Of a DNA stretch of 64,000 nucleotides, positions 11,213-20,218 are shown one piece after another; within the stretch, counting starts at the first letter, position 1; each line of letters starts with the position of its first letter. Source of the stretch: Granulicella sp. WH15 (GTDB lineage Bacteria; Acidobacteriota; Terriglobia; Terriglobales; Acidobacteriaceae); NCBI RefSeq assembly GCF_009914315.1, contig NZ_CP042596.1, positions 620,001 through 684,000 on the forward strand. Direction: 5' to 3'. The position numbers and the translations under genes are program-made. The notes beneath the pieces are model-generated. The model had not been told where the DNA came from, did not search any database, and saw only the letters and a list, made by a program, of their open reading frames with translations.

Positions 11213-11626
11213 ATGAATGACTTCGATCCAGCGGATGAGAGCTTCCTGAGTGAGAGCGAGATCGTGGCGCGGGTGCCGGTGTGGACCGCGCTGGCGCAGC
11301 TCTTCAGCGATAACAAGATGCAGGGGGCGGACTACGATGCCGTCTCGGCGGTGCTGCGCGGCGCGGGGCTCGATGCGGCGGCGGCGCGGCACATCCTGGT
11401 GCACGAGGTCGCGCCGGTGTTTTATGAGCAGCTCGATGAGGCTGCCGAGAAAAACTGGACCGGGTGGAGCGCGGCCGAGGTCGAGCGGATGATGCGGGAG
11501 TTTCTGGCCAGGAGCGCCTCGCGCAGAAAGTGGCTGGGCGTGCAGGCGGGGCGGATGTCGCGGCGGGTGATGCTGGGCGGGTGGGATGCGGTCGAGCGGC
11601 GGATGTTGGAACAGACCGGAGGATGA
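11213..11626 (+). CDS. Small conserved protein of unknown function
   Basis: The 137-residue soluble protein is acidic at the N-terminus and Arg-rich at the C-terminus (SASRRKWLGVQAGRMSRRV). It has a strong AAAGGAGG site at 11197-11204 and lies 69 bp after iscX, so the two could be co-transcribed. The central WTALAQLFSDNKM and YDAVSAVLRGAGLD segments vaguely recall a DUF7079-type family, but I cannot assign it firmly. No membrane segments or metal-binding motifs are seen. Confidence 0.7.
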   Translation: MNDFDPADESFLSESEIVARVPVWTALAQLFSDNKMQGADYDAVSAVLRGAGLDAAAARHILVHEVAPVFYEQLDEAAEKNWTGWSAAEVERMMREFLARSASRRKWLGVQAGRMSRRVMLGGWDAVERRMLEQTGG

Positions 11627-11650
11627 CGGGGTAATCCGCCGCTCGAACAG

Positions 11651-13240
11651 CTAGTTTTGCTGCGATGGGGCTGCCGGGTGGGTGGTGGCCGCGGCCACCA
11701 CCGGCTGGCCGGGCACGGCGTCTACCGTGCCGATCCGGCCCGAGGCGGTGACGCGGACGGTGAAGCGCACGCGGACGGCCTTGGGGTCTGGGATGAGGTC
11801 GTAGCTCAGGTTCAGGCCGCGCTCCAGACGTCCCGTGGGCGGCACGGTCGGGGGTGCGGAGCCCTTGATAACCCTGGCTTCGCGCTTCAGCTCCTTGCCC
11901 TTCTTGTCGTAGGTGGTGACCATCAGGATTACCTCGGCGCGGCGCGGCTCCGTGTCGGTGGCGTACGTCCAGGCCAGAGAGCGCGGCTCGATGTGGATGA
12001 CGTAGCTATCCGGCTTCTCGGGCAGGTTTTCAAGGCGCAGCGGGACGCCGTCGTAGACCATCGTGCTGCTGTCGGCGGCGGCGAGGTCGGCCATCAGCCT
12101 GCGCGACGGGTTGACGGGATCGACCCGGCCCGGGCCGCGTTGCAGGTAGTAGCCCTCGCGGGTGTAGACCTTTACGCCGGGACGGTCCACCGTAACGACG
12201 ATCTTGCGGAAGCGGGTGGGGTTGGGCACGGTGGCCGTCGGGCGGTAGGTGAGGGTGTAGGAGCTGGAGCCGTCGCGGATCGCGGTGCCGATCTCGGCGT
12301 CGACGTCGTTGCGGCCGTAGAGCGTGCGGCCTCCGGTGGCCGTGGCTAGCTTGGCGAACTGGTAGTTGCCGCCGAAGGGGTCGTTGAACTCGGCGGCGGG
12401 GCCGTAGGTGTTGTAGACCTGTAGCCCGGCGGGGTCGATGGTGTAGAGGGTGACGCGCGCGTCGCGCAGCACGTTCACGCACTCCTGCACGGCGTTGTAG
12501 ACGCGGTTTTCGGTATCGACGGGCATGTTGGCGAAGTTGACGGCGGGGAAGCCGCGCCCGATCCAGATCATGTTCTTCTGGCCCTGGTGGCCGACGACGG
12601 CCTGGGCGACGCGGCGCAGCGACTCGAAGGCGGTGGCGTAGCGCTCTCCTACCCAGGAGTACTGGTGGGCCTGCCAGGGGTTGCCGGAGAAGTGGTGATC
12701 GAGTGCGGAGATAATCTCGTCTTTATTTTGGGTGTAGTCGCGCAGGACGGTGAAGTTCTGCAGGCTGACGGCGATCAGCATGGTGGGGATGGCGAGCTTG
12801 CCGGGCTGCCGCTCCAGGAACTTCTTCAGGGAGTAGCGGGCGAAGGCCATGTCCTCGAAGCGCGTGTTGAACTCGTCGAGCAGGATGATGTTGACGGGCG
12901 CGCGGGGAGCCTGCTGGTCCAGCTCGGCGGTGGAGTTGATGTTGAGCTCGGGGGCCGGGGTGTGGGCTCCGGAGGGATCGAAGTTCAGGACGGTCTGCGG
13001 CTCGCCGGACTCGGTGACGTGGAAGTCCTCGCGCTTGAGGTCATCGACTACGTGCCCTTTGCTGTCTTCGACGACGAGGTCCAGTATGACCAGGCGGGTG
13101 CTGGTGCGGATGGTGTAGGGAACGGGAGCTGGGGGCTGGGCGGCGGATGCAGGCTCGGATGGCTGCTGGGCAGGCAGGGTGGTTGCGGCGGCGAACAGGG
13201 CGAGTGCTGCGAGGCGGCGGAGGACAGTGTTGAAGCTCAA
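11651..13240 (-). CDS. Secreted VWFA-related protein, acidobacterial type (TIGR03436)
   Basis: The 529-residue protein has a signal peptide ending near TTLPAQQ. The family entry segment follows (LVILDLVVEDSKGHVVDDL, REDFHV), then a VWA-like domain and the typical end YTREGYYLQ (about residue 370). An extra domain of about 150 residues follows (IHIEPRSLAWTYATDTEPRR). The metal-site motif reads DEFNT (122-126), so the canonical DxSxS is lost, unlike the gene at 7472. Start is TTG with AGGAG 6 nt upstream. It is probably an extracellular or periplasmic binding protein; the partner is unknown. Confidence 0.82.
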   Translation of the reverse strand: MSFNTVLRRLAALALFAAATTLPAQQPSEPASAAQPPAPVPYTIRTSTRLVILDLVVEDSKGHVVDDLKREDFHVTESGEPQTVLNFDPSGAHTPAPELNINSTAELDQQAPRAPVNIILLDEFNTRFEDMAFARYSLKKFLERQPGKLAIPTMLIAVSLQNFTVLRDYTQNKDEIISALDHHFSGNPWQAHQYSWVGERYATAFESLRRVAQAVVGHQGQKNMIWIGRGFPAVNFANMPVDTENRVYNAVQECVNVLRDARVTLYTIDPAGLQVYNTYGPAAEFNDPFGGNYQFAKLATATGGRTLYGRNDVDAEIGTAIRDGSSSYTLTYRPTATVPNPTRFRKIVVTVDRPGVKVYTREGYYLQRGPGRVDPVNPSRRLMADLAAADSSTMVYDGVPLRLENLPEKPDSYVIHIEPRSLAWTYATDTEPRRAEVILMVTTYDKKGKELKREARVIKGSAPPTVPPTGRLERGLNLSYDLIPDPKAVRVRFTVRVTASGRIGTVDAVPGQPVVAAATTHPAAPSQQN

Positions 13241-13320
13241 GGCGGCTCCTGATTGCTTCCTGGTCCCCGAGTATATCGTTCGGTGATTAAGAGGACGTTT
13301 GTTTCTTATAGACGAGATCG

Positions 13321-14901
13321 TCAGCGATGAAGTCTCCGGAGGATCTCGTCGAGGAAGGTGGCGCGGGTGAGGCGCAGTGTGGCGAAGCAGAGGGCTGCCC
13401 AGATCAGACCTCCGGCGATGAGGACCGCTAGGTCGCCCGTGCGCGAGAGGCCGTGGGGGATGACGGGCGAGAGCAGGCGCAGGCCGACTCCGCTGACCAG
13501 CGCGGCGGCGGCGGTCTTGGCGATGTCGGCGCGGTCGAGGCCGAAGAGCGGGACCAGGTAGCGGCGGTGAGCCAGGACCGCCAGCGTGAGGGTCTGGATC
13601 AGGATGGCGATGTTTGACGCCCAGGCCAGGCCGAGCGAGCCGAAGTGCTGGTGCAGGAACCAGTAGACGGGCAGCGAGATCGCGGTGATGAGGGTTCCGG
13701 CAAGCATGGGGGCGCGGGTCTCGCCCGCGGCGAAGAAGGCGCGGGAGTAGATGCTCTGGGCCGACCAGAGGGCCAGAGAGATGGAGAAGACGGCGAAGTA
13801 GATGGCGGTGGAGGCGGTGTCGGTGCGGGTGTACTTGCCGCCGCGGAAGATGAGGTCGACCATGGGCAGCGCCAGCGCGAACATGGCCGACGACAGCAGC
13901 AACGAGGCCGACAGGATGCGGGAGACCGAGCGGTTGACGGCGGCGGCGTAGTCCTCGAACATGCCCCGGTTGTAGAGCGAGGCGAAGAAGGGGAAGGACG
14001 CGGCTCCGGCGGCCTGGCCGACGATGGCCATGGGTGCGGTGAAGAGCTTCTTGGCGTTGAGCAGCCGGGTGATGTCTCCGGCGGTGTGCTTGGCGAACCA
14101 GGAGAGGATGTTCGAGTCCATGAAGACGACGGTGACGCCGAGCATCAGGGGCAGGGACATGACGACCCAGTCGCGGAGCCCCTGGTTCTTGAAGTCGAGC
14201 ACCGGCTGGTAGCGGACACCGGCCTTGCGGGCGGCGTAGGCGTTGACCAGGAAGGGGCCGCCGATGGTTCCGGCCAGCACGCCGATGGCGAGAGACGGGA
14301 TGCCGAGGGTGCGCGAGAGCAGCACGCCGCCGAGGATGATGAAGACGTTGTAGAGCAGGCTGCCCATGGCCTGGTAGCCGAACTGCTTGCGCACGAGGGC
14401 GACCGAGGCGAGGACTCCTCCCGAGAAGAAGAAGATGGGGCCGGGGAGGATGATGCGGGTGAGAGTGGTGCAGAGGGCGGCTTCGGAGGGGTTGTCGGGG
14501 AAGTAGAAGCGGCCGAAGAGCGGGGCGAAGATCTCGGCGAGGAGGATGGCTGCGCCGAGCACGACGAGCATGGTGTTGAGGATGACGGAGAGGGCGCGGT
14601 CGCCCTCCTCCTGCTTGCCCGCCTCTTTGTAGCGGCTCAGGATGGTGACGAAGCTGATGCTGGCGGCTCCGCCGACGAGCAGGTAGTTGATGAGGTCGGG
14701 GAGGACGAAGGCGACGTTGTAGGCGTCGGTGCCGGGGCCTGCGCCGAAGGTGTAGGCGATGTACTTGTCGCGGATGAGGCCGATGACGCGCGAGAGCAGG
14801 GCGAAGGCGGTGAGGAAGATGGTTGCGGAGAGGGCTGTGTGCTGGTGAGAGAGGCTCAGGAAGCCGAAGCGGGGGGCCGGTTTGGAGGCTGAGGGAGGCA
14901 C
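13321..14901 (-). CDS. murJ: Lipid II flippase MurJ (MviN family)
   Basis: The 526-residue polytopic protein has about 14 predicted membrane helices. It starts the MurJ core with TAFALLSRVIGLIRDKYIAYTFGAG and continues with FVLPDLINYLLVGGAASISF, which carries the conserved Arg/Asp region of the family. MurJ moves the peptidoglycan precursor lipid II across the inner membrane. The apparent start is GTG at 14901 with no strong ribosome binding site, and no nearer Met is available before the first helix. It sits downstream of the merR-like gene in the same direction, separated by a family-1 repeat. Confidence 0.9.
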   Translation of the reverse strand: MPPSASKPAPRFGFLSLSHQHTALSATIFLTAFALLSRVIGLIRDKYIAYTFGAGPGTDAYNVAFVLPDLINYLLVGGAASISFVTILSRYKEAGKQEEGDRALSVILNTMLVVLGAAILLAEIFAPLFGRFYFPDNPSEAALCTTLTRIILPGPIFFFSGGVLASVALVRKQFGYQAMGSLLYNVFIILGGVLLSRTLGIPSLAIGVLAGTIGGPFLVNAYAARKAGVRYQPVLDFKNQGLRDWVVMSLPLMLGVTVVFMDSNILSWFAKHTAGDITRLLNAKKLFTAPMAIVGQAAGAASFPFFASLYNRGMFEDYAAAVNRSVSRILSASLLLSSAMFALALPMVDLIFRGGKYTRTDTASTAIYFAVFSISLALWSAQSIYSRAFFAAGETRAPMLAGTLITAISLPVYWFLHQHFGSLGLAWASNIAILIQTLTLAVLAHRRYLVPLFGLDRADIAKTAAAALVSGVGLRLLSPVIPHGLSRTGDLAVLIAGGLIWAALCFATLRLTRATFLDEILRRLHR

Positions 14902-14932
14902 TGTCGTTAGTCTAACTGCGGTTGCCTTTACG

Positions 14933-15070
14933 CGAAGCGGGCGTTCACACGCCTTTTTACTGCTTCGCGTGGTCCTCCCGTTGGTCGGAAAGAAAGATTC
15001 TCGCTGCCGACCAACGGAAGGCCCTCAGAAGATCGTTCACCCACGCAGCCCCGAGAACCGCACGAAGTGC
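14933..15070. repeat. Family-1 intergenic repeat, full nested palindrome
   Basis: It contains GCGTGGTCCTCCCGTTGGTC and GCCGACCAACGGAAGGCCCT as inner arms. It ends with GCACGAAGTGC exactly one base before the stop codon of the minus-strand MerR gene (stop at 15071-15073). Confidence 0.85.
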
Positions 15071-15682
15071 TTAAGAATTCGGTTCAGGCTCGTCGAGCTG
15101 ATCGAAGAGGCTCTCGAAGGGGATCGGTTTAGATAGTACGCGCGGGGCGGGCTTGGGCTTAGGTGCCGGCTCGGGAGCGGATCGGCGGATGGGCTGGACG
15201 GTGGACTTCGCCGAGGCCGGACGCGAGAGCAGGGAGTGCAGCTCGGCCAGCTCCTTGCGGATGGCCTGGAGATGGTGTGCGCCTACCGCGTTGGGCGGGG
15301 TGTCGGGGGCTGCGGTGTCGTCCGGAGCGGTCTGCTGCGGGTCTTTGCTGCTGCGCAGCTCGAGCTTGAATGCCTGGCGCGCGCCGGGGATGGTGTAGCC
15401 CTCGTCGTAGAGCAGGGTCTTGATCCGGAGGGCCATCTCTACGTCGCGGCGGCGGTAGAGGCGCTGTCCGGTGCCGCCCTTGTTGGGGCGGAGCTGGGGG
15501 AACTCGCCCTCCCAGAAGCGCAGGACGTAGGCGGGCACGGCGCAGAGCTTGGCGACCTCGCCGATGCGGAAGTAGAGCTTGTCGGGAATCTCCTGACGAG
15601 AGCTGGAGGAGCCGGAGCTGCCCGAACCCGAGCCGCGGGGGGAGCTGCCGCTACCTCTTCGGATTGGCTCGTGGTGGGCCAT
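15071..15682 (-). CDS. MerR-family transcriptional regulator
   Basis: The 203-residue protein has a Ser/Gly-rich N-terminal tail (about 1-30), then a MerR winged-helix domain (about 36-105: YFRIGEVAKLCAVPAYVLRFWE, LYRRRDVEMALRIK). A Pro-rich tail without a recognised ligand domain follows. The WEGEFPQLRP segment places it with the MlrA-like MerR proteins. No conserved Cys for metal sensing is visible. The target is unknown. GGAG lies upstream of the ATG at 15682. Confidence 0.88.
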   Translation of the reverse strand: MAHHEPIRRGSGSSPRGSGSGSSGSSSSRQEIPDKLYFRIGEVAKLCAVPAYVLRFWEGEFPQLRPNKGGTGQRLYRRRDVEMALRIKTLLYDEGYTIPGARQAFKLELRSSKDPQQTAPDDTAAPDTPPNAVGAHHLQAIRKELAELHSLLSRPASAKSTVQPIRRSAPEPAPKPKPAPRVLSKPIPFESLFDQLDEPEPNS

Positions 15683-15900
15683 GCGATTGCTCTCCGTTGA
15701 CTGAATCGAGACGACTGGACCGCAGGGATCTTCGATGTTGAAGCGGACGTTCGGGCAGGCGAACAGGTCTGCCGCTGGCTTATCAACAGTATAGGGCAGG
15801 GTGGGGTGGATGGAAGTAGGTAAGTTGATGCGGAAAAGTAGGGACTCAGGGCATGGGCAGGTTATTCTGATGCGAGTCCACAGGTTTAAGGGAATCGCCG

Positions 15901-17532
15901 ATGAAGCTCTGGTCCGTTTGCGTTGCCGCTGGTCTGCTGCTGGGAGTGCCGTTGGGTGCCCAGGTGGCGGCGCATGCGCCTAACTCAGCTTCGGAGTTGC
16001 GGACCGCGAGGGCGTTCGATAAGGCCAAGGCGGGTGGGCCGCTGGAGCTGAACGCGTTTCTGCGCGAGATGCCCAAGGGCGGCGAGCTGCATATGCACCT
16101 GAGCGGCGCGGTCTACGCCGAGACCTACATCAAGGAGGCGGCGGAGGAGCTGCTGTGCGTGAACCCGGCGACGCTCTCCCTGACCAAGAATGTGGGGACG
16201 ACGCGGCGGATGCCTCCGCAGGCGGTGTGCGCCGAGGGGAGTGTCTCGGCGGCCTCGGTGCTGAAGGATCAGAAGCTGTACGACGAGCTGGTGGACGGCT
16301 TCTCGATGAAGAGCTACACGCCGAGCGAGGGGTGGAGCGGGCACGACCAGTTTTTCGCTACCTTTGGCCGGTTCGGGACTCTGGCGGCGACGCATAAGGG
16401 CGAGTGGCTGGACGAGGTGGCGACGCGTGCGGCCTCGCAGAACGAGCAGTATCTTGAGATTTTGGATACGCCGAGCTTTCAGGCTTCGGTCAAGCTGGGC
16501 TACGAGTTGGGCTGGCCGGGGCAGTTGAAGCCGGTGACCACGGCGGAGACCAGCGCGGGGGACGACCTGACGGGGACGTCGCGCGAGGAGCTGGCGGCTC
16601 TGCGGGAGAAGCTGCTGGCAGGCGGTGTTCGGGCCGAGGCGGAAGAGGACAGCCGCGAGTTTACCGGCGAGCTGGTCGAGCGGGAGCGTTTGGAGGGCTG
16701 CGGGACGGCGGCGGCCAAGCCCGCCTGCGCGGTCAAGATTCGGTTCCTGTACCAGGTGCTGCGGGCGTTCCCGCCGCAGCAGGTCTTCGCGCATACGCTG
16801 CTGGCCTTTGAGGTGGCATCGCATGACCCGAACGTGGTGGGGATCAACTTTGTGCAGCCCGAAGATGCCTACATGGCCATGAGCGAGTATCACCGGCAGA
16901 TGCTGATGCTGGATTATTTGCATTCTGTCTATCCGCAGGTGCACATCTCGTTGCACGCGGGCGAGCTGGCTCCGGGGATGGTTCCTCCGGCGGGGCTGCG
17001 GTTTCATATCCGGCAGGCCGTGGAGCTGGGGCACGCGGATCGGATCGGCCACGGCGTCGATGTGATGTACGAGGACGATCCCAAGGCACTCCTGAAGGAG
17101 ATGGCCGCGAAGAAGGTCGCGGTGGAGATCAACCTGACCTCGAACGACGTGATCCTGGGGGTGACCGCGAATCGGCACTCGCTGCCCGCGTACCGGGCGG
17201 CGGGGGTGCCGGTGGCGCTCTCGACCGATGACGAAGGGGTCTCGCGGATCGATCTGACGCACGAGTACGTGCGGGCCGCGACGGAGTTCGGGCTGGGGTA
17301 TCTGGACCTGAAGAAGATGGCCCGGAGCGCGCTGGAGTTTTCGTTCCTGCCCGGAGGCGGGCTGTGGGCGGAAAAGGGCGTGTACGGCAAGGTGGCGACG
17401 GCTTGTACGGGGCAGGTTCTCGGGGCCGCGACGCCGAACGCTGGTTGTCGGGCCTTTCTGAAAGAGAACCTGCGAGCTACGGAAGAGTGGGAGCTGGAGC
17501 ACCGGTTCGCCGCCTTCGAGGCGGGTAAGTAG
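15901..17532 (+). CDS. Exported adenosine deaminase, ADGF-like
   Basis: The 543-residue protein has a signal peptide (residues 1-25), so it should act in the periplasm or outside. Zinc-site motifs of the adenosine/AMP deaminase family are all present: GELHMHLSGA (His64, His66), ISLHAGE, GHADRIGHG and LSTDDEGVS. The length and the insertion between the first motif and the barrel resemble the secreted adenosine deaminase growth-factor-like (CECR1) group rather than the cytosolic enzyme of about 340 residues. It would convert adenosine to inosine in nucleoside scavenging. A DUF1684 gene follows after 65 bp. Confidence 0.88.
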   Translation: MKLWSVCVAAGLLLGVPLGAQVAAHAPNSASELRTARAFDKAKAGGPLELNAFLREMPKGGELHMHLSGAVYAETYIKEAAEELLCVNPATLSLTKNVGTTRRMPPQAVCAEGSVSAASVLKDQKLYDELVDGFSMKSYTPSEGWSGHDQFFATFGRFGTLAATHKGEWLDEVATRAASQNEQYLEILDTPSFQASVKLGYELGWPGQLKPVTTAETSAGDDLTGTSREELAALREKLLAGGVRAEAEEDSREFTGELVERERLEGCGTAAAKPACAVKIRFLYQVLRAFPPQQVFAHTLLAFEVASHDPNVVGINFVQPEDAYMAMSEYHRQMLMLDYLHSVYPQVHISLHAGELAPGMVPPAGLRFHIRQAVELGHADRIGHGVDVMYEDDPKALLKEMAAKKVAVEINLTSNDVILGVTANRHSLPAYRAAGVPVALSTDDEGVSRIDLTHEYVRAATEFGLGYLDLKKMARSALEFSFLPGGGLWAEKGVYGKVATACTGQVLGAATPNAGCRAFLKENLRATEEWELEHRFAAFEAGK

Positions 17533-17597
17533 CACCGGCTTCTCCAGCAAAAATTATCGAACAACTGAAGATAAGGCACTGGGATACAGGAGGCATT

Positions 17598-18494
17598 ATG
17601 AAGATGCTGGCTCTGGTATTGAGTGGTTTGCTGTTGGCCCCGACGGATGCGACGCCGACGGGATATCGTGCGCAGGTGGAGCGGGCGCGGGAGCAGAGGG
17701 CGAGCACGCTGGCTGGGCCGGAGGATTGGCTCTCGCTGGTGGCGCTGGAGTGGCTGAAGCCGGGGGAGACGACCGTCGGGTCGGCTGCCGGGTCCAAGGT
17801 GCGGCTGGAACACGCTCCAGCCGCGTGGCTGACGTTGCATGTGGATGAGGGCGGCGGGGTGTCGGTCAGCTCGGTTGCCGCCGGGACTACGGCGAATGGG
17901 CATCCGCTGGCCGCCGGGCCTGTATCGAAGGCCGATGGCGACGCCGGATTCCGGCAGGGCAGTCTGGTGGCCACGGTGATTCGGCGTGGCGACCGCAAGT
18001 ACCTGCGGGTGAAGGATGCCTATGCCAAGACGCGGGTGGAGTTCCGTCGGCTGAACTGGTATCCGGTGGACCCGAAGCTGCATGTGATCGCCAAGTGGAT
18101 TCCGGCGGCGACCCCGACGACGCTGACGATCCCGAATGTGCTGGGACAGGTGAGCCAGGCTCCTTCGCCGGGCGTGGCGGAGTTCACGCTGAATGGGCAG
18201 ACGATCCGGTTGGCTCCGATCCAGGAGGAGAAGAACGCCTTGTTCTTCATCTTCCGCGATGCGACCAGCCGGGCGACGACGTATGGGGCGGGGCGGTTTT
18301 TGTACACGGCGCTGCCCTCGAATGGGCTGACACAGGCCGGAACGGTGGAGCTGGACTTCAATCTGGCGACGAATCCGCCGTGCGCTTACACGCCCTACGC
18401 GACGTGCCCGCTGCCGCCGGAGCAGAACCGGCTGACGGTGGCGATTGCGGCGGGAGAGAAGCGGTATGGTTCTCGAACCGGCGAGGGGGAGTGA
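17598..18494 (+). CDS. DUF1684 family protein, exported
   Basis: The 298-residue protein has a short hydrophobic leader (MKMLALVLSGLLLAP), probably a signal peptide. DUF1684 hallmarks are clear: GPEDWLSLVALEWLKPGE, LRVKDAYAKTRVEFRRLNWYP and the highly conserved end FNLATNPPCAYTPYATCPLP with two Cys. Its biochemical function is unknown. An AGGAGG site precedes the ATG. It may be co-transcribed with the adenosine deaminase gene. Confidence 0.85.
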   Translation: MKMLALVLSGLLLAPTDATPTGYRAQVERAREQRASTLAGPEDWLSLVALEWLKPGETTVGSAAGSKVRLEHAPAAWLTLHVDEGGGVSVSSVAAGTTANGHPLAAGPVSKADGDAGFRQGSLVATVIRRGDRKYLRVKDAYAKTRVEFRRLNWYPVDPKLHVIAKWIPAATPTTLTIPNVLGQVSQAPSPGVAEFTLNGQTIRLAPIQEEKNALFFIFRDATSRATTYGAGRFLYTALPSNGLTQAGTVELDFNLATNPPCAYTPYATCPLPPEQNRLTVAIAAGEKRYGSRTGEGE

Positions 18495-18789
18495 TCTGCT
18501 GAGGGCTCCCGTTGGTCGGCAGCAAGAATCTTTGTTTCCGACCAGCGGGAGGATCACGCGAAGCAGTAAAAAGGCGTGTAAACGCCCGCCCTCCGCGCAG
18601 GAGGCCTGTCCGGCAGGACGTCTTTGCCGTTTTGAAGAAAGCATACCTCGGGGGCTAAAGCCCGCATTGGTGGCAGGTTTTGATGTCCGGGCTAAAGCCC
18701 GGACATACCTCAGAAGCAACGACAACAACAGCAAAAATACCCTTCGACCCAGGTGAGAGTTGGCACGGCTTTAGCCGTGCCCTTAATGG
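18495..18789. repeat. Composite intergenic repeats (families 1 and 2)
   Basis: A family-1 copy (18495-18622) has arms CTCCCGTTGGTCGG and CCGACCAGCGGGAGG plus the GCGTGTAAACGCCCGCC end module. A family-2 double hairpin follows (about 18640-18716, GTCCGGGCTAAAGCCCGGAC). A separate GGCACGGCTTTAGCCGTGCC hairpin (18763-18782) lies just beyond the stop of the minus-strand hydrolase gene. No gene is seen here. Confidence 0.8.
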
Positions 18790-19611
18790 TCAGGGATTCG
18801 ATAGAACCTTATCGGCGAACTCTAACAGGGCCGCGTTGAACTGTTCGGGCCGCTGGAGCGGTGCGAAGTGGCTCACGCCGTTGAGGAGGAGCAATTCGGC
18901 GTTTGGAATGGTCCGGGCCAGGTACTCGGCGTGTTCGAGCCGGATGAACTCATCCTGTTCGCTCTGTACGATCGTGACCGGCACGCCGATCTGCGCAAGA
19001 TCGTGCGCGGTGTAGTTGGGCTGCGTCTGCTGCATAAGAGTGAGGTCTCGGACGAGATCTTCGAAGCGATCCGGTGTGTCTGAGAGCGCGGCGTAGTCCC
19101 TGGTGTGCCGGGCCAAGCAGCGGTTCAGGGTAGGGGTGGCGGCAAAAGGCTTTACGCCGCTGGGGTCCATATTACAGGCAAAGAAGAAGACGCCGGAGAC
19201 GCGGGAGGGAGCCGTCGCGGCGAGGACCAGGGCGGTGCAGGCTCCATCGCTCCAGCCTGCCAGAGCAGCCTTTTCCAGAGACAGCGTATCCATGACGGCC
19301 AGGACGTCGGAGGCCATCAGTTCATAGGAAAATGGCTGCTCGTCGCGCGTGCTGCGGCCGTGGCCACGGCTGTCGATCAGCACGGCACGGTAGCCGCGGC
19401 GGATCAGCGCCGGAACCTGGTATCCCCAGTTGCCGCTATGGCCGAGGCCGCCGTGCAGCAGGATCAGCGGGATTAGCGGCTCGCCGGAACCGTAGGTGGC
19501 GTACCAGACGCGGACCCCCGCGTGTTCCACGTAGCCCTCGCGATCCGCGACCGGCAGCGGCAGCGCTCCCTCTGCTTCGAACCTTTGGAGGTCGTCGTCG
19601 TGAGCTTCCAT
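18790..19611 (-). CDS. Alpha/beta hydrolase
   Basis: The 273-residue alpha/beta-hydrolase has the HGGLGHSG oxyanion segment, the nucleophile elbow GWSDG (Ser), a likely acid in SEQDEFI and the catalytic His in NGVSHFAP. It is cytoplasmic, with no signal peptide. Substrate specificity cannot be told from sequence; esterase, lactonase or C-C hydrolase are all possible. The ATG at 19611 is preferred over an in-frame TTG at 19626 because a GAGGAAG site lies just upstream. Confidence 0.85.
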   Translation of the reverse strand: MEAHDDDLQRFEAEGALPLPVADREGYVEHAGVRVWYATYGSGEPLIPLILLHGGLGHSGNWGYQVPALIRRGYRAVLIDSRGHGRSTRDEQPFSYELMASDVLAVMDTLSLEKAALAGWSDGACTALVLAATAPSRVSGVFFFACNMDPSGVKPFAATPTLNRCLARHTRDYAALSDTPDRFEDLVRDLTLMQQTQPNYTAHDLAQIGVPVTIVQSEQDEFIRLEHAEYLARTIPNAELLLLNGVSHFAPLQRPEQFNAALLEFADKVLSNP

Positions 19612-19678
19612 CTCGTTCTTCCTCAATTTTCACTGTTGGTTAGACCAGTGCGCGGTAGACTCTAGGCGAGTCCTTGTG

Positions 19679-19963
19679 ATGAAAACAGTTCTTTTCAGCT
19701 TCGTACAACTTCTGCTCTTCCTTGGAGTGTTCCTGGTCGGAAGCTTCATGAACCCTCTGCATATGCGGTGGTTTGTGACTCATCCTACGCCGGAAAGCAC
19801 ACGGTTCTTCGCTCCGGGCGGCCTGCTGCTGGCGCTCGCGGTCTACGTCCTCATCCTGTTGGTTCAGGCTGTGACCAAACGGATGACGATCAGCACAACG
19901 ATTGCCTTCCTACTGGCGCTGGCCCTGGGGCTGGCGGCAAAGTTTGGTTTTGTAACTCAATAG
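19679..19963 (+). CDS. Small membrane protein of unknown function
   Basis: The 94-residue product has three predicted membrane helices: LFSFVQLLLFLGVFLVGSF, GLLLALAVYVLILLVQA and TIAFLLALALGLAAKFG. A conserved-looking MNPLHMRWFV motif lies between the first two. An in-frame GTG precedes the ATG by one codon. It is divergent from the hydrolase gene, 67 bp away. The family is not recognised. Confidence 0.65.
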   Translation: MKTVLFSFVQLLLFLGVFLVGSFMNPLHMRWFVTHPTPESTRFFAPGGLLLALAVYVLILLVQAVTKRMTISTTIAFLLALALGLAAKFGFVTQ

Positions 19964-20218
19964 GTAGGTGGAGTTACCTCCAGAGTCGCCTGTAAGAGGG
20001 CTCGGCGGGCATAGCGGGTTTGGTAGTCTGTAGAAGTTTCGGGCACGACTTGCCGCACTTTTCTTTCCTTTGCTGCCGCATCTTTCAGAGCCGAGAGACG
20101 ACGCCCAAACGCAATACAACCGAATTTAGACCAGCCCGCCGATTCTCATCCCGTTCGTCGCGCTCGTCCATCTGAGCGGAGAGCGGAGTGGTGACCGGCA
20201 CACGAGGAATCGATCCGT

